Of a stretch of DNA of 64,000 nucleotides, positions 8,642 to 21,065 are shown one piece after another; the stretch's first letter is position 1; the number at the start of each line of letters is the position of its first letter. Location of the stretch: the NCBI RefSeq assembly GCF_963676935.1, contig NZ_OY781470.1, positions 1,274,680-1,338,679 of the forward strand, written 5' to 3'. Source of the DNA: Halarcobacter sp. (lineage in GTDB: Bacteria > Campylobacterota > Campylobacteria > Campylobacterales > Arcobacteraceae). Below the pieces are notes generated by a model. That model made no database searches and was not told the origin of the DNA. It saw only the letters and a program-made list of their open reading frames with translations. Both the position numbers and the translations under genes were made by a program.

Positions 8642-10237
8642 ATGTTACAAGTAGTTAATTTAAAGAAAGCATTTGGTCCTAGAGTGCTGTTTCAAGATAT
8701 AAACTTAAAACTAGATACAGGAAAAAGATATGGTTTAATTGGTGCAAATGGTGCTGGTAAAACAACTTTTTTAAAAATTCTTTCTGGGATTGAAGATGCA
8801 ACAGAGGGTGATATTCAAGTTCAAAGTGGTAAAAAAATTGGGACATTAGGACAAAACCAATTTGCATATGAAAATTACACACTTTTTGATACTGTTCTTT
8901 TAGGAAATAAAAGATTATATGATGCAATAAAAGAGAAAGAAAAACTTTACATGAGTGAAGAGTTCACTGATGAAATCAATAACAGATTAGCAGAATTAGA
9001 GATTATTAGTGTTGAAGAAGACCCAACTTATGAATATGATATAAAAATTACTAAAATCTTAGAAGATTTAGGTTTTCCTGCTGAGATGCATCAAGATCTA
9101 ATGAGTTCAATTACAGGTGGAGATAAATTTAAAGTTTTATTAGCACAAGTGCTTTTCCCAAAACCAGATATTTTATTCCTGGATGAGCCTACAAATAACC
9201 TTGATATTAAAACAATTGGTTGGTTAGAAAATCAATTACAACATCATGATGGTACTATGGTTGTAATCTCTCACGATAGACACTTTTTAAATGCTGTTTG
9301 TACACATATTTTAGATGTTGATTATAAACAAATTAGAGAATTTACTGGTAATTATGATGATTGGTATATTGCTTCAACTGTATTGGCAAAACAACAACAA
9401 GCTGATATGAATAAAAAACAAAAAGAGAAAGAAGAGTTAGAAAAATTTATCGCTAGATTCTCTGCAAATGCTTCAAAAGCAAAACAAGCAACTTCAAGAC
9501 AAAAACAACTTGATAAACTTGACGTTGGTGCAATTCAAATCTCAAGCAGACGTGATCCTTCAATTATCTTTAGACAAAAAAGAGAAGTTGGTAAAGAGAT
9601 TTTAACAGTTAGCAATATCTCTAAATCTTATGATGGAGAAGTTGTATTAAATGATATTTCATTTTCACTTGAAAAAGGTGATAAAATTGCTCTAATAGGT
9701 CCAAATGGTATCGGTAAAACAACTTTATGTGAGATTTTAGTAGGAAATGTAAAAGCAGATTCAGGTGAAGTTCATTGGGGTGCAACTATTCAAAATGGTT
9801 ATTTCCCTCAAAATGCTACTGATATTATTGATGGAGATATGACTTTATATGATTGGTTAAGAGATTTTGATAGAGATGCTGATATTGCTGAGATTAGAAA
9901 CTGTTTAGGAAGAATGTTATTCAACGGTCAAGAGCAAGAGAAAAAAGTAAAATCTTGTTCAGGGGGAGAAAAGCATAGAATGATGTTATCAAAAATTATG
10001 CTTGAGCAACCAAATTTTATGGTTCTTGATGAACCTACAAATCACCTTGATCTTGAAGCTATTATTGCACTTGGAGAAGGATTACTAGAGTATCCTGGTT
10101 CTGTAATTTGTGTATCACACGATAGGGAATTATTAGACGCATATGCTAATAGAATTATTGAAATTCAACCTGATGGTTCAATTGTAGACTTTAAAGGTAG
10201 CTACGAAGAATATATTGAAAGTAAAGAAGAGAATTAA
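8642..10237 (+). CDS. ABC-F family ATPase, YbiT-like
   Basis: A 531-residue soluble protein with two ABC ATPase domains and no membrane segments. Walker A motifs are GANGAGKTT (about residue 36) and GPNGIGKTT (about 358). Walker B/EPTN motifs are ILFLDEPTNNLD and FMVLDEPTNHLD, each followed by a switch His in VISHDR and CVSHDR. The first signature motif is ITGGDKFK rather than LSGG; the second is SCSGGEKHR. A basic linker (TSRQKQLDKLDV) joins the domains, as in ribosome-binding ABC-F proteins. The layout and spacing resemble YbiT. ABC-F proteins act on ribosomes, for instance in easing stalled translation. It ends at a palindrome shared with the convergent thioesterase gene. Confidence 0.93.
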   Translation: MLQVVNLKKAFGPRVLFQDINLKLDTGKRYGLIGANGAGKTTFLKILSGIEDATEGDIQVQSGKKIGTLGQNQFAYENYTLFDTVLLGNKRLYDAIKEKEKLYMSEEFTDEINNRLAELEIISVEEDPTYEYDIKITKILEDLGFPAEMHQDLMSSITGGDKFKVLLAQVLFPKPDILFLDEPTNNLDIKTIGWLENQLQHHDGTMVVISHDRHFLNAVCTHILDVDYKQIREFTGNYDDWYIASTVLAKQQQADMNKKQKEKEELEKFIARFSANASKAKQATSRQKQLDKLDVGAIQISSRRDPSIIFRQKREVGKEILTVSNISKSYDGEVVLNDISFSLEKGDKIALIGPNGIGKTTLCEILVGNVKADSGEVHWGATIQNGYFPQNATDIIDGDMTLYDWLRDFDRDADIAEIRNCLGRMLFNGQEQEKKVKSCSGGEKHRMMLSKIMLEQPNFMVLDEPTNHLDLEAIIALGEGLLEYPGSVICVSHDRELLDAYANRIIEIQPDGSIVDFKGSYEEYIESKEEN

Positions 10238-10248
10238 TTCTCTTCTTT
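10223..10248. terminator. Bidirectional terminator palindrome
   Basis: A perfect 26-nt self-complementary sequence centred at 10235/10236 spans the stop codons of the convergent ABC-F and thioesterase genes. T-rich sequence follows on the plus strand and the flanking A-run gives a U-run on the minus strand. Confidence 0.7.
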
Positions 10249-10721
10249 TATTTAGAGTGTTTTGATGCCATTCTAATTTCCCTTCTTTTTATAGCATCAT
10301 TGTATCTTCTTTTTTCATCTTCTGTTTCTGGTTCTAATTTAGGTACAGAAGTAGGATTTCCATTTTCATCCATTGCAATCATTGTAAAGTAACAAACATT
10401 TGTATTTTTTATTGTATGGTCTTTAATATCTTCTGAAATAACTTTAATACCAATTTCCATAGATGTTCTTCCAGTATAATTTACTGAAGCATGAAATGTT
10501 ACTAAAGAACCTATTTTTATAGGGTTTTTAAATAATACCATATCAACTGATAAAGTTACTGCATACATACCTGTATATCTTGCAGCACAGGCATATGCAA
10601 CGTGGTCTAGCATTTTAAGGATTTCTCCACCATGGACATTGTTACCAGTAAAATTAGCTTTTTCTGGTGTCATTAACATTGTCATTGTTAATGATTTTTC
10701 CCTTCTATAATTTTCACTCAT
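10248..10721 (-). CDS. Acyl-CoA thioesterase, hotdog fold (YciA/BFIT-like)
   Basis: A 157-residue protein with the hotdog thioesterase pattern MLMTPEKANFTGNNVHGGEILKMLD, where Asn and His-Gly-Gly belong to the catalytic region. AVTLSVDMVLFKNPIKIGSLV is the central strand set and the C-terminus is charged and helical. This matches cytosolic acyl-CoA hydrolases of the YciA/BACH group, which hydrolyse acyl-CoA thioesters. The ATG at 10721 is chosen because GAAGG lies 8 nt upstream; the TTG at 10736 would lack spacing for it. It is a single gene converging on the ABC-F gene. Confidence 0.9.
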   Translation of the reverse strand: MSENYRREKSLTMTMLMTPEKANFTGNNVHGGEILKMLDHVAYACAARYTGMYAVTLSVDMVLFKNPIKIGSLVTFHASVNYTGRTSMEIGIKVISEDIKDHTIKNTNVCYFTMIAMDENGNPTSVPKLEPETEDEKRRYNDAIKRREIRMASKHSK

Positions 10722-10774
10722 TTTCACAGCCTTCAAATTGTTATAATTTATTATAGAATATTAATTGAAGAATT

Positions 10775-10800
10775 TAAGCAAAATTTATAAATTTTGCTTA
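10775..10800. terminator. Perfect 26-nt palindrome, possible ligA terminator
   Basis: A self-complementary AT-rich sequence in the 169 nt between the thioesterase start and the ligA stop. It lies 90 nt downstream of ligA and 54 nt upstream of the thioesterase start. It could be a terminator for ligA or an operator for the thioesterase promoter; no long T-run settles this. Confidence 0.45.
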
Positions 10801-10890
10801 TAGATTGAGAAAAATATAGAAAAAAGTAACAAGTGTGTAAGTATTAAATTAAAAAATAAAATTATTTTGAAAATTATTTGCAAGGATGAA

Positions 10891-13547
<2,657 letters not shown>

Positions 13548-13659
13548 TTGTTTCCTTTAAAGTTCGTATTATACAAAAATATCATATAAAATTTCTTCAG
13601 AAAATTAAATAATAATTTGATAGAATCTTATTACTACTTTTTATTAATGAGGAAACTTA

Positions 13660-14007
13660 ATGAGCTACGCAGATATTTTTGTTTATGGATGGAGTTTAAA
13701 CTTATTAATGTTTTTTATAAATTTGATTATTGGTATAAGATCTATGAATTCAAAAACAAAAGAGCAACTTTTACAAGAGAATAAGATACTTAGTCGTTTA
13801 AAATTTGAATTTGATAAATATTATCCATATAGAAAATATGAAACAATTATTAGTTATTTGATGCCTTTTACTGCTTTTTTTAGAGTTTGCTATAGACTAT
13901 TAGAGATGAAAATGTTTTTTAGTAAAAATATTGAGGCTACACTTTTTGATTATATGATTTTTAAATATGAAAACGATATTAATATTGCTAAAAACAAATT
14001 AGATTAA
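13660..14007 (+). CDS. Small membrane-associated protein of unknown function
   Basis: A 115-residue protein not recognised. A hydrophobic segment at residues 10-27 (WSLNLLMFFINLIIGI) could span the membrane. A second weaker hydrophobic stretch lies near residues 68-85 (ISYLMPFTAFFRVCYRL). The rest is charged, with EFDKYYPYRKYE between. The start has GAGGA 8 nt upstream. Its stop overlaps the next start (TAATG), so the two are translationally coupled. Confidence 0.7.
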   Translation: MSYADIFVYGWSLNLLMFFINLIIGIRSMNSKTKEQLLQENKILSRLKFEFDKYYPYRKYETIISYLMPFTAFFRVCYRLLEMKMFFSKNIEATLFDYMIFKYENDINIAKNKLD

Positions 14008-14756
14008 TGTTTGTAAAAACTAATCCTTATAACAATGATTCTTTAATCAAAGAATTTAAAGGATTAGAATTATTAAATAAATATATTAAAACTGCCAAAA
14101 ATTGTAATCTTAATATTCCAAAGGTTTATAGTGTTACAAAACAAGAACTTGTATTAGAAAAAATCGTATATAATTATCCCGATGAAAGTCAAATGGAAAC
14201 TTTTGCATACTCTTTAGCAAAACTACATGAATTAAAATTTAATTCCTATGGTTTGGAATATAATAACTACATAGGCTTATCTAATCAAAATAATATTTTT
14301 TCAAATAATTGGGGTGAATTTTTTTACAAGTATAGACTTTTATATCAAGTTCAGAAGATAGAAAATAAGATTATAAAAGAAGATTTTTTAATTATACTTA
14401 ATCAAGAAAAAGAAAATATTATAGATTTTTTAAACTCAAATACTGATTATGCTTCATTAGTTCACGGGGATTTATGGTCGGGAAATGTTCTTTTCTCAGA
14501 AAAAATATATTTAATTGACCCTGCGGTTTATTTCGCAGATAGAGAAGTAGATATAGCAATGACTGAGATGTTTGGTGGTTTTAGTAATAAGTTTTATGAA
14601 ACATATAATAATACTTTGCCTCTCTCATCTGAATATAATAATAAAAAAATTATTTATAATTTATATCACTATTTAAATCATTATAATTTATTTGGTGATT
14701 CCTATTTAAATGAATGTAATAAAGGACTTTTAGCTATTGAAAATATGAATAAATAA
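14007..14756 (+). CDS. Fructosamine kinase family protein
   Basis: A 249-residue protein of the fructosamine-3-kinase/aminoglycoside phosphotransferase-like fold. The catalytic loop reads SLVHGDLWSGNVLF (about residue 150), the metal-binding Asp sits in YLIDPAVYFADREVDIAMTE, and LAKLHELKF and GLEYNNYIG match the family's N-lobe. Such enzymes phosphorylate glycated amines for deglycation, or related small substrates; the substrate is not shown here. It is slightly shorter than the usual 280-290 residues, with a reduced N-terminal lobe. The start overlaps the stop of the small membrane protein by one base. Confidence 0.82.
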   Translation: MFVKTNPYNNDSLIKEFKGLELLNKYIKTAKNCNLNIPKVYSVTKQELVLEKIVYNYPDESQMETFAYSLAKLHELKFNSYGLEYNNYIGLSNQNNIFSNNWGEFFYKYRLLYQVQKIENKIIKEDFLIILNQEKENIIDFLNSNTDYASLVHGDLWSGNVLFSEKIYLIDPAVYFADREVDIAMTEMFGGFSNKFYETYNNTLPLSSEYNNKKIIYNLYHYLNHYNLFGDSYLNECNKGLLAIENMNK

Positions 14757-14836
14757 TATTGTTTCAAAAAATTATTTGTAACTAATATGTAATAAGAAAA
14801 AGATACACTTCAAATTACAATTAATTTGGAGTGTAT

Positions 14837-17797
14837 ATGAATAATCTATCTTTAAAAAATAAAATAAAACTTATCTTAGCTTTACCTATATTCGCAATAA
14901 TTTTTCTCTCTAGTGAAAATATTTATGAAAAGATTAAAGAGAAAAATAACCTTAATAAATCAAAAGAATATATAGAGTTTTCTTTACTTTCAAGTAATTT
15001 ATTACAATCAATACAAGATGAGAGAGAATATAGTTTAATATTTATTAATACATATGGTAAGAAGTTTTCAAAAGATTTAAAATCAGTTAGAAAAAACACT
15101 GATGATAAAATTAATAAAATAGATAACTTTTTAATTACATTTGATGTAAAACAATACTCGACAAATATTGAAAAAAAGATTTTAGATGTTAAAAAAGATT
15201 TTGGAAAATTAAAAGAGATCAGAAAAAAAGTTAATGAGATAGCTATTGGTAACAAGGAGTTACTTGATTATTATAAACAACTTAACAACAAACTTCTGTT
15301 TTTTATAGATGATTCACAAACATACAATAACGATGGAGTTTTATCTAAAAAGTTGCAAGCTTATTTAGCTATTGTAAAGATAACTGAGTTTTCATCTCTT
15401 GAAAGAAGAATACTAAGGGAGATATTTGAAAAAGGGATACTTGATTATAGAGATTATTCTGAGTATATTTCAAGTTTTTCATCTCAAAATATATATATAT
15501 CTTTATATAAAGATGTTTTAAATGAAAAAGAGAATGAACTTTTATTGAAAGATTTAAAAAGTTGTGATAGTTGTAAAGAGGTTGAGGATTTTAGAAAAAT
15601 AATAGAAAATAAAGCAATAAAAAATGAAATAATTTCAAGAGTGACTAGTTTAGCTGGTTTTGGAGGTTTTATTCAAACTTTTAAAGATTATATACTAAAT
15701 AAAGATCCAAAAAATCTAAATAGATTACAAAGATATCATTCTAGTATCTCAAGAGAATTAAATAAATATAGAAGGATAAAAGGTACAACAAAAGAAGAAA
15801 AACGTTTAGTAAAACAATTGAAGAATATATTTGATGAATATATGGGATATACTCTTGATATACAAGAAGCTATCTTAAGTGGAAAAAACACAAATGAGAT
15901 TAATACTATTATTCAAGTTGATGATAGTGAAGCAATTAATGCTTTAAAACAATTAAACAATAATATTTATGGGGTGAATTTTAATAAATGGTTTAATGAT
16001 TCAACTAAGCGTATTGAGTTTTTTTCACAAAAAGGAAAAAATATTTCAGATGAAATAGAAAAATATATTGAAAATAAAACCAATCAATTGTCAAATAGTT
16101 TTATTTTAACTAGTGTCATAATTTTAGTTTTACTTCTAGTTGTATTTATAGTAAGTAGTTATATTACTAGAAAAATTGTTCTTGCATTAAAAGAGTTTGA
16201 AAAAGATTTAGAGTATTCATTTCAATATGTAATTAGGGAAAAAGACTATCTTAAACCGATTGAAGTTAATGGAAAAGATGAATTTGCAAAAATGAATGAA
16301 CATATGAATAAACAAATGCAAAAAGTTAAATCAATAATTGAACAGGATAGAGAAGTTGTAGCAGAGATTACAGATGTAGTTGAAAAAGTTTCAAATGGTT
16401 TTTTAGAATACAATATAAATCAAAAAGGTGCGACAAATGAAGTTGAATCTTTAAGAGTAATAATAAATCAAATGATTTCATATACAAAACAAAAAGTTGA
16501 TAATATTAATCTTGTTTTAGATAATTATGCAGTTGGTAAATATGATTTTAGACTTTCAGAGAATCAAAAAATTGGTATGTATGGAGATTTTGGTAGTCTG
16601 TCAGCTGGTTCAGTTCTTTTAGGTCAATCAATTTCTCAATTAATTGCGATGATTACAAATGCTGGTAAAGAGTTAGAAAGCAATACAAGAGTTTTAACTT
16701 CTTCATCAAATAGTCTATCAAATAGTGCAAATGAGCAAGCAAGTTCCTTAGAAGAAACAGCGGCATCTATTGAACAAATCACAAGTAATATGAAATCAAG
16801 CAGTAATGATGTATCTAAAATGCTTAGTATCTCTGATGAATTGAATCAAACTGCAAAAATAGGTAATGAACAAGCGTTAAAAACTGTTTCATCAATGGAT
16901 GAAATAAATGAAAAGGTTAGTGCGATTAGTGAAGCGATATCTATTATTGATCAAATATCTTTTCAAACAAATATTTTGTCACTTAATGCAGCCGTTGAAG
17001 CTGCTACTGCTGGAGAAGCAGGAAAAGGGTTTGCTGTTGTAGCTCAAGAAGTTAGAAATTTAGCAAGTCGTTCTGCAGAAGCTGCAAAAACAATAAAAAC
17101 TTTAGTTGAAGAAGCATCAAATAAATCTTTAGAAGGGAAAAGTATTACAAATAATATGATTAAAGGTTATGGAAAACTTTCTGAAAAAATTGAAGATACA
17201 AAAAGTATAATTGATAATGTATCAACAGCAATAAAAGAACAAGAAAATGGGATGGTTCAAATTAATGATGCAATTACAACTTTAGATATGATGACACAAA
17301 AAAATGCAACAACATCTTCAAATATTGATAATTTGTCAAAAGAGGTGGAAAAATTATCATCAAGACTATTAGGAATTACTCAAAAGGCACAAATAAATGA
17401 AAAATATTATTATATGGTTGATGATGTTGATTTGATTCAAAATATATCAAAATATAAAAATGACCATATAAATTTCAAGAAAAAGCACTTTTCTTTTTTA
17501 AATGAGTTTAGAGATGTGGATGTAACTAAATATACAAATTGTAATCTAGGGAAATGGATTGTTAATACTCAAGAAAGTAACAAAGAGTTTATAAACTCTT
17601 CTGAATGGAAAATTTTAAAAGAAAAACATGAGGCAGTACATGATGCAGTTCAAAAATTTATGGATTTAAATGCTAAAAAAGCAAATAATAATGAATTAAA
17701 AGAAAAAGCAAAATATATTGAAGAATTAACTTCAGAAATCTTTAATTGCTTAAATGATATTGCAGTTGTAAATACTAAAATACTAAGAAAAGCCTAA
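14837..17797 (+). CDS. Methyl-accepting chemotaxis protein with NIT sensor and CZB zinc domain
   Basis: A 986-residue chemoreceptor. A membrane segment at residues 12-25 is followed by a periplasmic helical region with [20 protein letters not shown], typical of the NIT (nitrate/nitrite-sensing type) domain. A second membrane helix is near residue 420-443. HAMP-like helices follow, and then the signalling hairpin with [20 protein letters not shown] near residue 725. The C-terminus is a CZB domain: Asp-His in [13 protein letters not shown], Cys in TNCNLGKW and two His in [11 protein letters not shown] form the expected His3-Cys zinc site. CZB domains sense zinc and hypochlorous acid-type oxidants. 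The ATG at 14837 is preferred over the GTG at 14831 because GGAG is 6 nt upstream. The ligand is not deducible. Confidence 0.92.
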   Translation: MNNLSLKNKIKLILALPIFAIIFLSSENIYEKIKEKNNLNKSKEYIEFSLLSSNLLQSIQDEREYSLIFINTYGKKFSKDLKSVRKNTDDKINKIDNFLITFDVKQYSTNIEKKILDVKKDFGKLKEIRKKVNEIAIGNKELLDYYKQLNNKLLFFIDDSQTYNNDGVLSKKLQAYLAIVKITEFSSLERRILREIFEKGILDYRDYSEYISSFSSQNIYISLYKDVLNEKENELLLKDLKSCDSCKEVEDFRKIIENKAIKNEIISRVTSLAGFGGFIQTFKDYILNKDPKNLNRLQRYHSSISRELNKYRRIKGTTKEEKRLVKQLKNIFDEYMGYTLDIQEAILSGKNTNEINTIIQVDDSEAINALKQLNNNIYGVNFNKWFNDSTKRIEFFSQKGKNISDEIEKYIENKTNQLSNSFILTSVIILVLLLVVFIVSSYITRKIVLALKEFEKDLEYSFQYVIREKDYLKPIEVNGKDEFAKMNEHMNKQMQKVKSIIEQDREVVAEITDVVEKVSNGFLEYNINQKGATNEVESLRVIINQMISYTKQKVDNINLVLDNYAVGKYDFRLSENQKIGMYGDFGSLSAGSVLLGQSISQLIAMITNAGKELESNTRVLTSSSNSLSNSANEQASSLEETAASIEQITSNMKSSSNDVSKMLSISDELNQTAKIGNEQALKTVSSMDEINEKVSAISEAISIIDQISFQTNILSLNAAVEAATAGEAGKGFAVVAQEVRNLASRSAEAAKTIKTLVEEASNKSLEGKSITNNMIKGYGKLSEKIEDTKSIIDNVSTAIKEQENGMVQINDAITTLDMMTQKNATTSSNIDNLSKEVEKLSSRLLGITQKAQINEKYYYMVDDVDLIQNISKYKNDHINFKKKHFSFLNEFRDVDVTKYTNCNLGKWIVNTQESNKEFINSSEWKILKEKHEAVHDAVQKFMDLNAKKANNNELKEKAKYIEELTSEIFNCLNDIAVVNTKILRKA

Positions 17798-17914
17798 ATA
17801 CTATTATTTACAGAACTAAAGTAAAAATATTTTATACATAATATTCTTACTTATATATTTAGTATTATAATCCTAAGTTATAATAAAATTAACTTTTACT
17901 TAATATTAAAGTTG

Positions 17915-17920
17915 TATAAT
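17915..17920 (+). promoter_or_regulatory. Predicted -10 box of the cyd operon
   Basis: TATAAT in an extended form (TTGTATAATTCG) lies 34 nt before the DUF4492 start inside a 156-nt AT-rich gap. No clear operator for an oxygen regulator was found. Confidence 0.6.
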
Positions 17921-17953
17921 TCGAATAAGTAATAATTATAAAAGAATTATAAG

Positions 17954-18163
17954 ATGAACAAATACAATAAAATATTAAATTTATATATCGATGGTTTTAA
18001 AAACCTTACTTTAGGAAAAACTTTATGGAAAATAGTAATTATTAAAATACTTATAATATTTACTATACTTAACCTTTTTATATATGATAAATCAATAAAT
18101 AGTGAATATAAATCTAATAGTCAAAAAATTGAATTTGTTTATAAGAATTTGACAAAGGAATAG
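17954..18163 (+). CDS. DUF4492 small membrane protein of the cytochrome bd operon
   Basis: A 69-residue protein with one membrane segment at about residues 26-42 (KIVIIKILIIFTILNLF) preceded by the family pattern LYIDGFKNLTLGKTLWKI. DUF4492 proteins are found just upstream of cydA in Campylobacterota and Bacteroidota and are probably accessory to bd oxidase assembly or function; the exact role is unknown. The stop is 2 nt from the cydA start. Confidence 0.88.
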   Translation: MNKYNKILNLYIDGFKNLTLGKTLWKIVIIKILIIFTILNLFIYDKSINSEYKSNSQKIEFVYKNLTKE

Positions 18164-18165
18164 AT

Positions 18166-19692
18166 ATGGAAGAGCATTTAATAGATTGGTCAAGGGCTCA
18201 ATTTGCATTAACTGCAATATACCATTGGCTTTTTATTCCATTAACTCTTGGATTAGGTTTTATTGTTGCTTTTATGGAAACAATATATGTTAAAACAGGT
18301 GATGAATTTTGGAAAAAAATTACAAAATTTTGGATGGGATTATTTGCTATTAATTTTGCAATAGGAGTTGCTACAGGTATTATAATGGAGTTTGAGTTTG
18401 GTACTAACTGGGCAAATTACTCTTGGTTTGTAGGGGATATATTTGGTGCACCTTTAGCTGTTGAAGGGATATTAGCTTTCTTTATGGAATCAACTTTTTT
18501 TGCAGTAATGTTTTTTGGCTGGGATAAAGTTACTAAAGGTTTTCATCTTTTATCAACTTGGTTGGTTGCAATTGGGTCAAATTTGAGTGCACTTTGGATT
18601 TTAGTTGCTAATGGTTGGATGCAATATCCTGTGGGTATGAAGTTTAATCCAGATACTGTAAGAAATGAGATGTCAAATTTTTGGGATGTAATTCTTTCGC
18701 CAGTTGCTATAATCAAATTTTTACATACTATATCAAGTGGTTATATTGTAGCTTCATTATTTGTTGTTGGTATATCTGCTTGGTTTTTATTAAAAAGAAG
18801 AGAAATTACCTTTGCAAAAAGATCAATTGTTGTTGGAGCAGCATTTGGGGTAATAACTTCAATTTTTGTTATTCTAACAGGTGATGAATCAGCCCATCAA
18901 GTTGCTTTAAAACAACCAGTAAAATTAGCTGCAATGGAAGGTTTATATGAGGGGAAAGAAAAAGCTGGATTAGTAGGGATAGGTGTTTTAAACCCTAAGA
19001 AAAATGTTAATAATGATGAAGAAACATATCTTTTTGAAATAGAAGCACCTTATGCTCTATCTTTTTTAGCATATCATGATATAAATGCCTTTGTTCCAGG
19101 TTTAAAAGATTTAGTTTATGGAAATAAGGAATATGAAATTGAATCTGTAGAATCTAAAATACAAAAAGGTAAAATAGCAATTGAAGCATTAAAAAATTAT
19201 AAAAAAGCTAAAAAAGAGAATAATGTTTCAAATATGCAAAAATTTGAAAAAACTTTAGAAGAAAATATTAAGTATTTTGGATATGGACACTTAGAAAAAC
19301 CAGAGGATATTGTACCACCTGTTGGAATTACATTTTATTCTTTTCATATAATGGTTGCTTTAGGTAGTTGGTTTTTAGTTCTTTTTAGTTTGATTTTATA
19401 TTTTACATTAAAACAAGATATTTTATTAAGAAAAAAATTACTTATTAGTGCAGTTGCATCTATACCTTTAGGTTATATTGCAAGTGAAGCAGGTTGGATT
19501 GTTGCAGAGGTTGGTAGACAGCCTTGGGCAATACAAGATTTAATGCCAGTTGGTATTGCAGTTACTGATATCGCATCTTCTAATGTACAAATTACATTCT
19601 TTATGTTTGCCTTTTTATTTACAGCACTTTTAATTGCTGAAATAAAAATTATGATAAAACAGATAAAACTTGGAATAGAAGGGGGACACTAA
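18166..19692 (+). CDS. cydA: Cytochrome bd ubiquinol/menaquinol oxidase subunit I
   Basis: A 508-residue, nine-helix haem subunit of the terminal oxidase that oxidises quinol and reduces O2 with high affinity. The b595 ligand His is in LTAIYHWLFIPLT (about residue 19). The proton-channel Glu residues lie in VEGILAFFMEST. GDESAHQVALKQPVKLAAMEG matches the quinol-binding region (Lys and Glu). The b558 Met is in FHIMVALGS, and GRQPWAIQDLMP is the conserved C-terminal motif. The loop between helices 6 and 7 is long (about 130 residues), as in the E. coli L-type. It is co-transcribed with DUF4492 and cydB. Confidence 0.97.
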   Translation: MEEHLIDWSRAQFALTAIYHWLFIPLTLGLGFIVAFMETIYVKTGDEFWKKITKFWMGLFAINFAIGVATGIIMEFEFGTNWANYSWFVGDIFGAPLAVEGILAFFMESTFFAVMFFGWDKVTKGFHLLSTWLVAIGSNLSALWILVANGWMQYPVGMKFNPDTVRNEMSNFWDVILSPVAIIKFLHTISSGYIVASLFVVGISAWFLLKRREITFAKRSIVVGAAFGVITSIFVILTGDESAHQVALKQPVKLAAMEGLYEGKEKAGLVGIGVLNPKKNVNNDEETYLFEIEAPYALSFLAYHDINAFVPGLKDLVYGNKEYEIESVESKIQKGKIAIEALKNYKKAKKENNVSNMQKFEKTLEENIKYFGYGHLEKPEDIVPPVGITFYSFHIMVALGSWFLVLFSLILYFTLKQDILLRKKLLISAVASIPLGYIASEAGWIVAEVGRQPWAIQDLMPVGIAVTDIASSNVQITFFMFAFLFTALLIAEIKIMIKQIKLGIEGGH

Positions 19693-19693
19693 G

Positions 19694-20824
19694 ATGTTTG
19701 AAGAACTTACATTATTACAATTACAACAATATTGGTGGATTATAATCTCTTTACTTGGTGGTTTATTTGCTTTTATAATGTTTGTACAAGGGGGACAAAC
19801 TTTATTAGGACGAATCTCAAAAGGTGATGAAGTTTTAAAAACAATGCTGATAAATTCACTTGGTAGAAAATGGGAATTGGGTTTTACTACATTGGTTCTT
19901 TTTGGTGGAGCTTTATTTGCAGCATTTCCTTTATTTTATTCTACAAGTTTCGGAGGAGCCTATTGGGTTTGGATCTCAATTCTTTTTTGTTTTATTATTC
20001 AAGCTGTTAGTTATGAGTATAGAAAAAAAGAAGATAATTTTTTAGGTCAAAAAACTTATGAAATATTTTTATATATAAATGGTAGTTTGGGAGTTATTCT
20101 TTTAGGTATTGCAATTGCAACATTTTTTTCAGGTTCAAACTTTAGTGTTGATGAAAATAATTTCTCTCATTGGGATAGTTCTTTAAGGGGCTTAGAAGCT
20201 GCATTTAATCTTTTTAATTTATCTTTAGGTTTCTCACTTTTTTTCTTAGTTAGAATAACAGGAGCTTTATATTTTATAAATAATATAGATAATAATACTA
20301 TTAGACAAAGAGCGATAAAAAGTATAAAAATTGATATGCCAATATTTTTAGTTTTTTTCTTAATTTTTTTATTTTATCTTTTTACAAAAGATGGTTTTGC
20401 TTATGATTCAAACGGAATTATGTTTATTCAAGAGTATAAATATTTTATAAATTTTATTGAGATGCCAATTGTTTTTTTCATGTTTCTTGTGGGTGTTTTA
20501 TTTGTTGTAGTTGCAGTATTTCTTACTATACATTTTAATAAAACATGCTGCATTAAAACAGGTGGTTTAGGTGTAGTTTTAACCGTAATGGCACTATTTT
20601 TAAATGTGGGATTAAATAATACCTCATATTATCCATCTATTTCAAGTTTACAGAGTTCTTTAACTATTGTAAATAGTTCAGGTAGCCATTATACATTAAC
20701 TACAATGTCTTATGTTTCTTTGATGGTACCATTTGTTTTAGCCTATATTATTTATGTTTGGTATCAAATGGATAGAGTAAAAATTACAAAAGAAGAGATG
20801 GAAAGTTCATCTCACAATTATTAG
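19694..20824 (+). CDS. cydB: Cytochrome bd oxidase subunit II
   Basis: A 376-residue polytopic partner of CydA, starting one nucleotide after the cydA stop. LLQLQQYWWIIISLLGGLFAFIMFVQGGQT at the N-terminus is the CydB pattern, with several further hydrophobic helices and YEYRKKEDN in a cytoplasmic loop. CydB carries no haem in E. coli and stabilises the oxidase core. The length is typical. Confidence 0.96.
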   Translation: MFEELTLLQLQQYWWIIISLLGGLFAFIMFVQGGQTLLGRISKGDEVLKTMLINSLGRKWELGFTTLVLFGGALFAAFPLFYSTSFGGAYWVWISILFCFIIQAVSYEYRKKEDNFLGQKTYEIFLYINGSLGVILLGIAIATFFSGSNFSVDENNFSHWDSSLRGLEAAFNLFNLSLGFSLFFLVRITGALYFINNIDNNTIRQRAIKSIKIDMPIFLVFFLIFLFYLFTKDGFAYDSNGIMFIQEYKYFINFIEMPIVFFMFLVGVLFVVVAVFLTIHFNKTCCIKTGGLGVVLTVMALFLNVGLNNTSYYPSISSLQSSLTIVNSSGSHYTLTTMSYVSLMVPFVLAYIIYVWYQMDRVKITKEEMESSSHNY

Positions 20825-20833
20825 GAGAATAGC

Positions 20834-20929
20834 ATGGAGTATTTAAGTTCATTTATATGGTTACTTTCTTGGCCTGTTATTATATATCTTTCCTATAAGA
20901 TTATATTAAAAAGCGTTAAGAAGGTTTAA
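20834..20929 (+). CDS. 31-residue single-helix protein, CydX-like candidate
   Basis: A very short frame (MEYLSSFIWLLSWPVIIYLS then YKIILKSVKKV) placed 9 nt after cydB with TTAGGAG upstream. It forms one hydrophobic helix (residues 5-21) with a Trp-Pro pair and a basic C-terminus. Position, length and topology match the small third subunits (CydX/CydH type) of bd oxidases, although there is no clear sequence identity to E. coli CydX. The presence of a good ribosome-binding site and tight spacing support translation. The function is inferred from context. Confidence 0.65.
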   Translation: MEYLSSFIWLLSWPVIIYLSYKIILKSVKKV

Positions 20930-20930
20930 G

Positions 20931-21065
20931 ATGATTAAGTTAATGAAAAGAACATTTATATATTTCTTTTTTTTAATGTTAATAATAAATATGTCAGAAA
21001 ATGTATACAATCATTATCACGATAAGGAGAAAACAAATGATTACATTTCCAGTAAAAACGGATAA
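20931..21065 (+). CDS. 44-residue small protein with signal-like N-terminus
   Basis: This frame starts one nucleotide after the 31-residue ORF, with AAGAAGG about 6 nt upstream. It begins MIKLMKRTFIYFFFLMLIIN, a signal-peptide or membrane-anchor-like helix, followed by a polar tail with the His-containing VYNHYHDKEK. Its last 29 nt overlap the start of the NifX-like gene in another frame. It may be a small membrane protein or a translational coupler for the next gene. Not recognised. Confidence 0.45.
   Translation: MIKLMKRTFIYFFFLMLIINMSENVYNHYHDKEKTNDYISSKNG

Noticed and set aside
10248-10736. Longer thioesterase start at TTG 10736
   Set aside because: The ATG at 10721 has correctly spaced GAAGG, while the TTG would lie upstream of that site.
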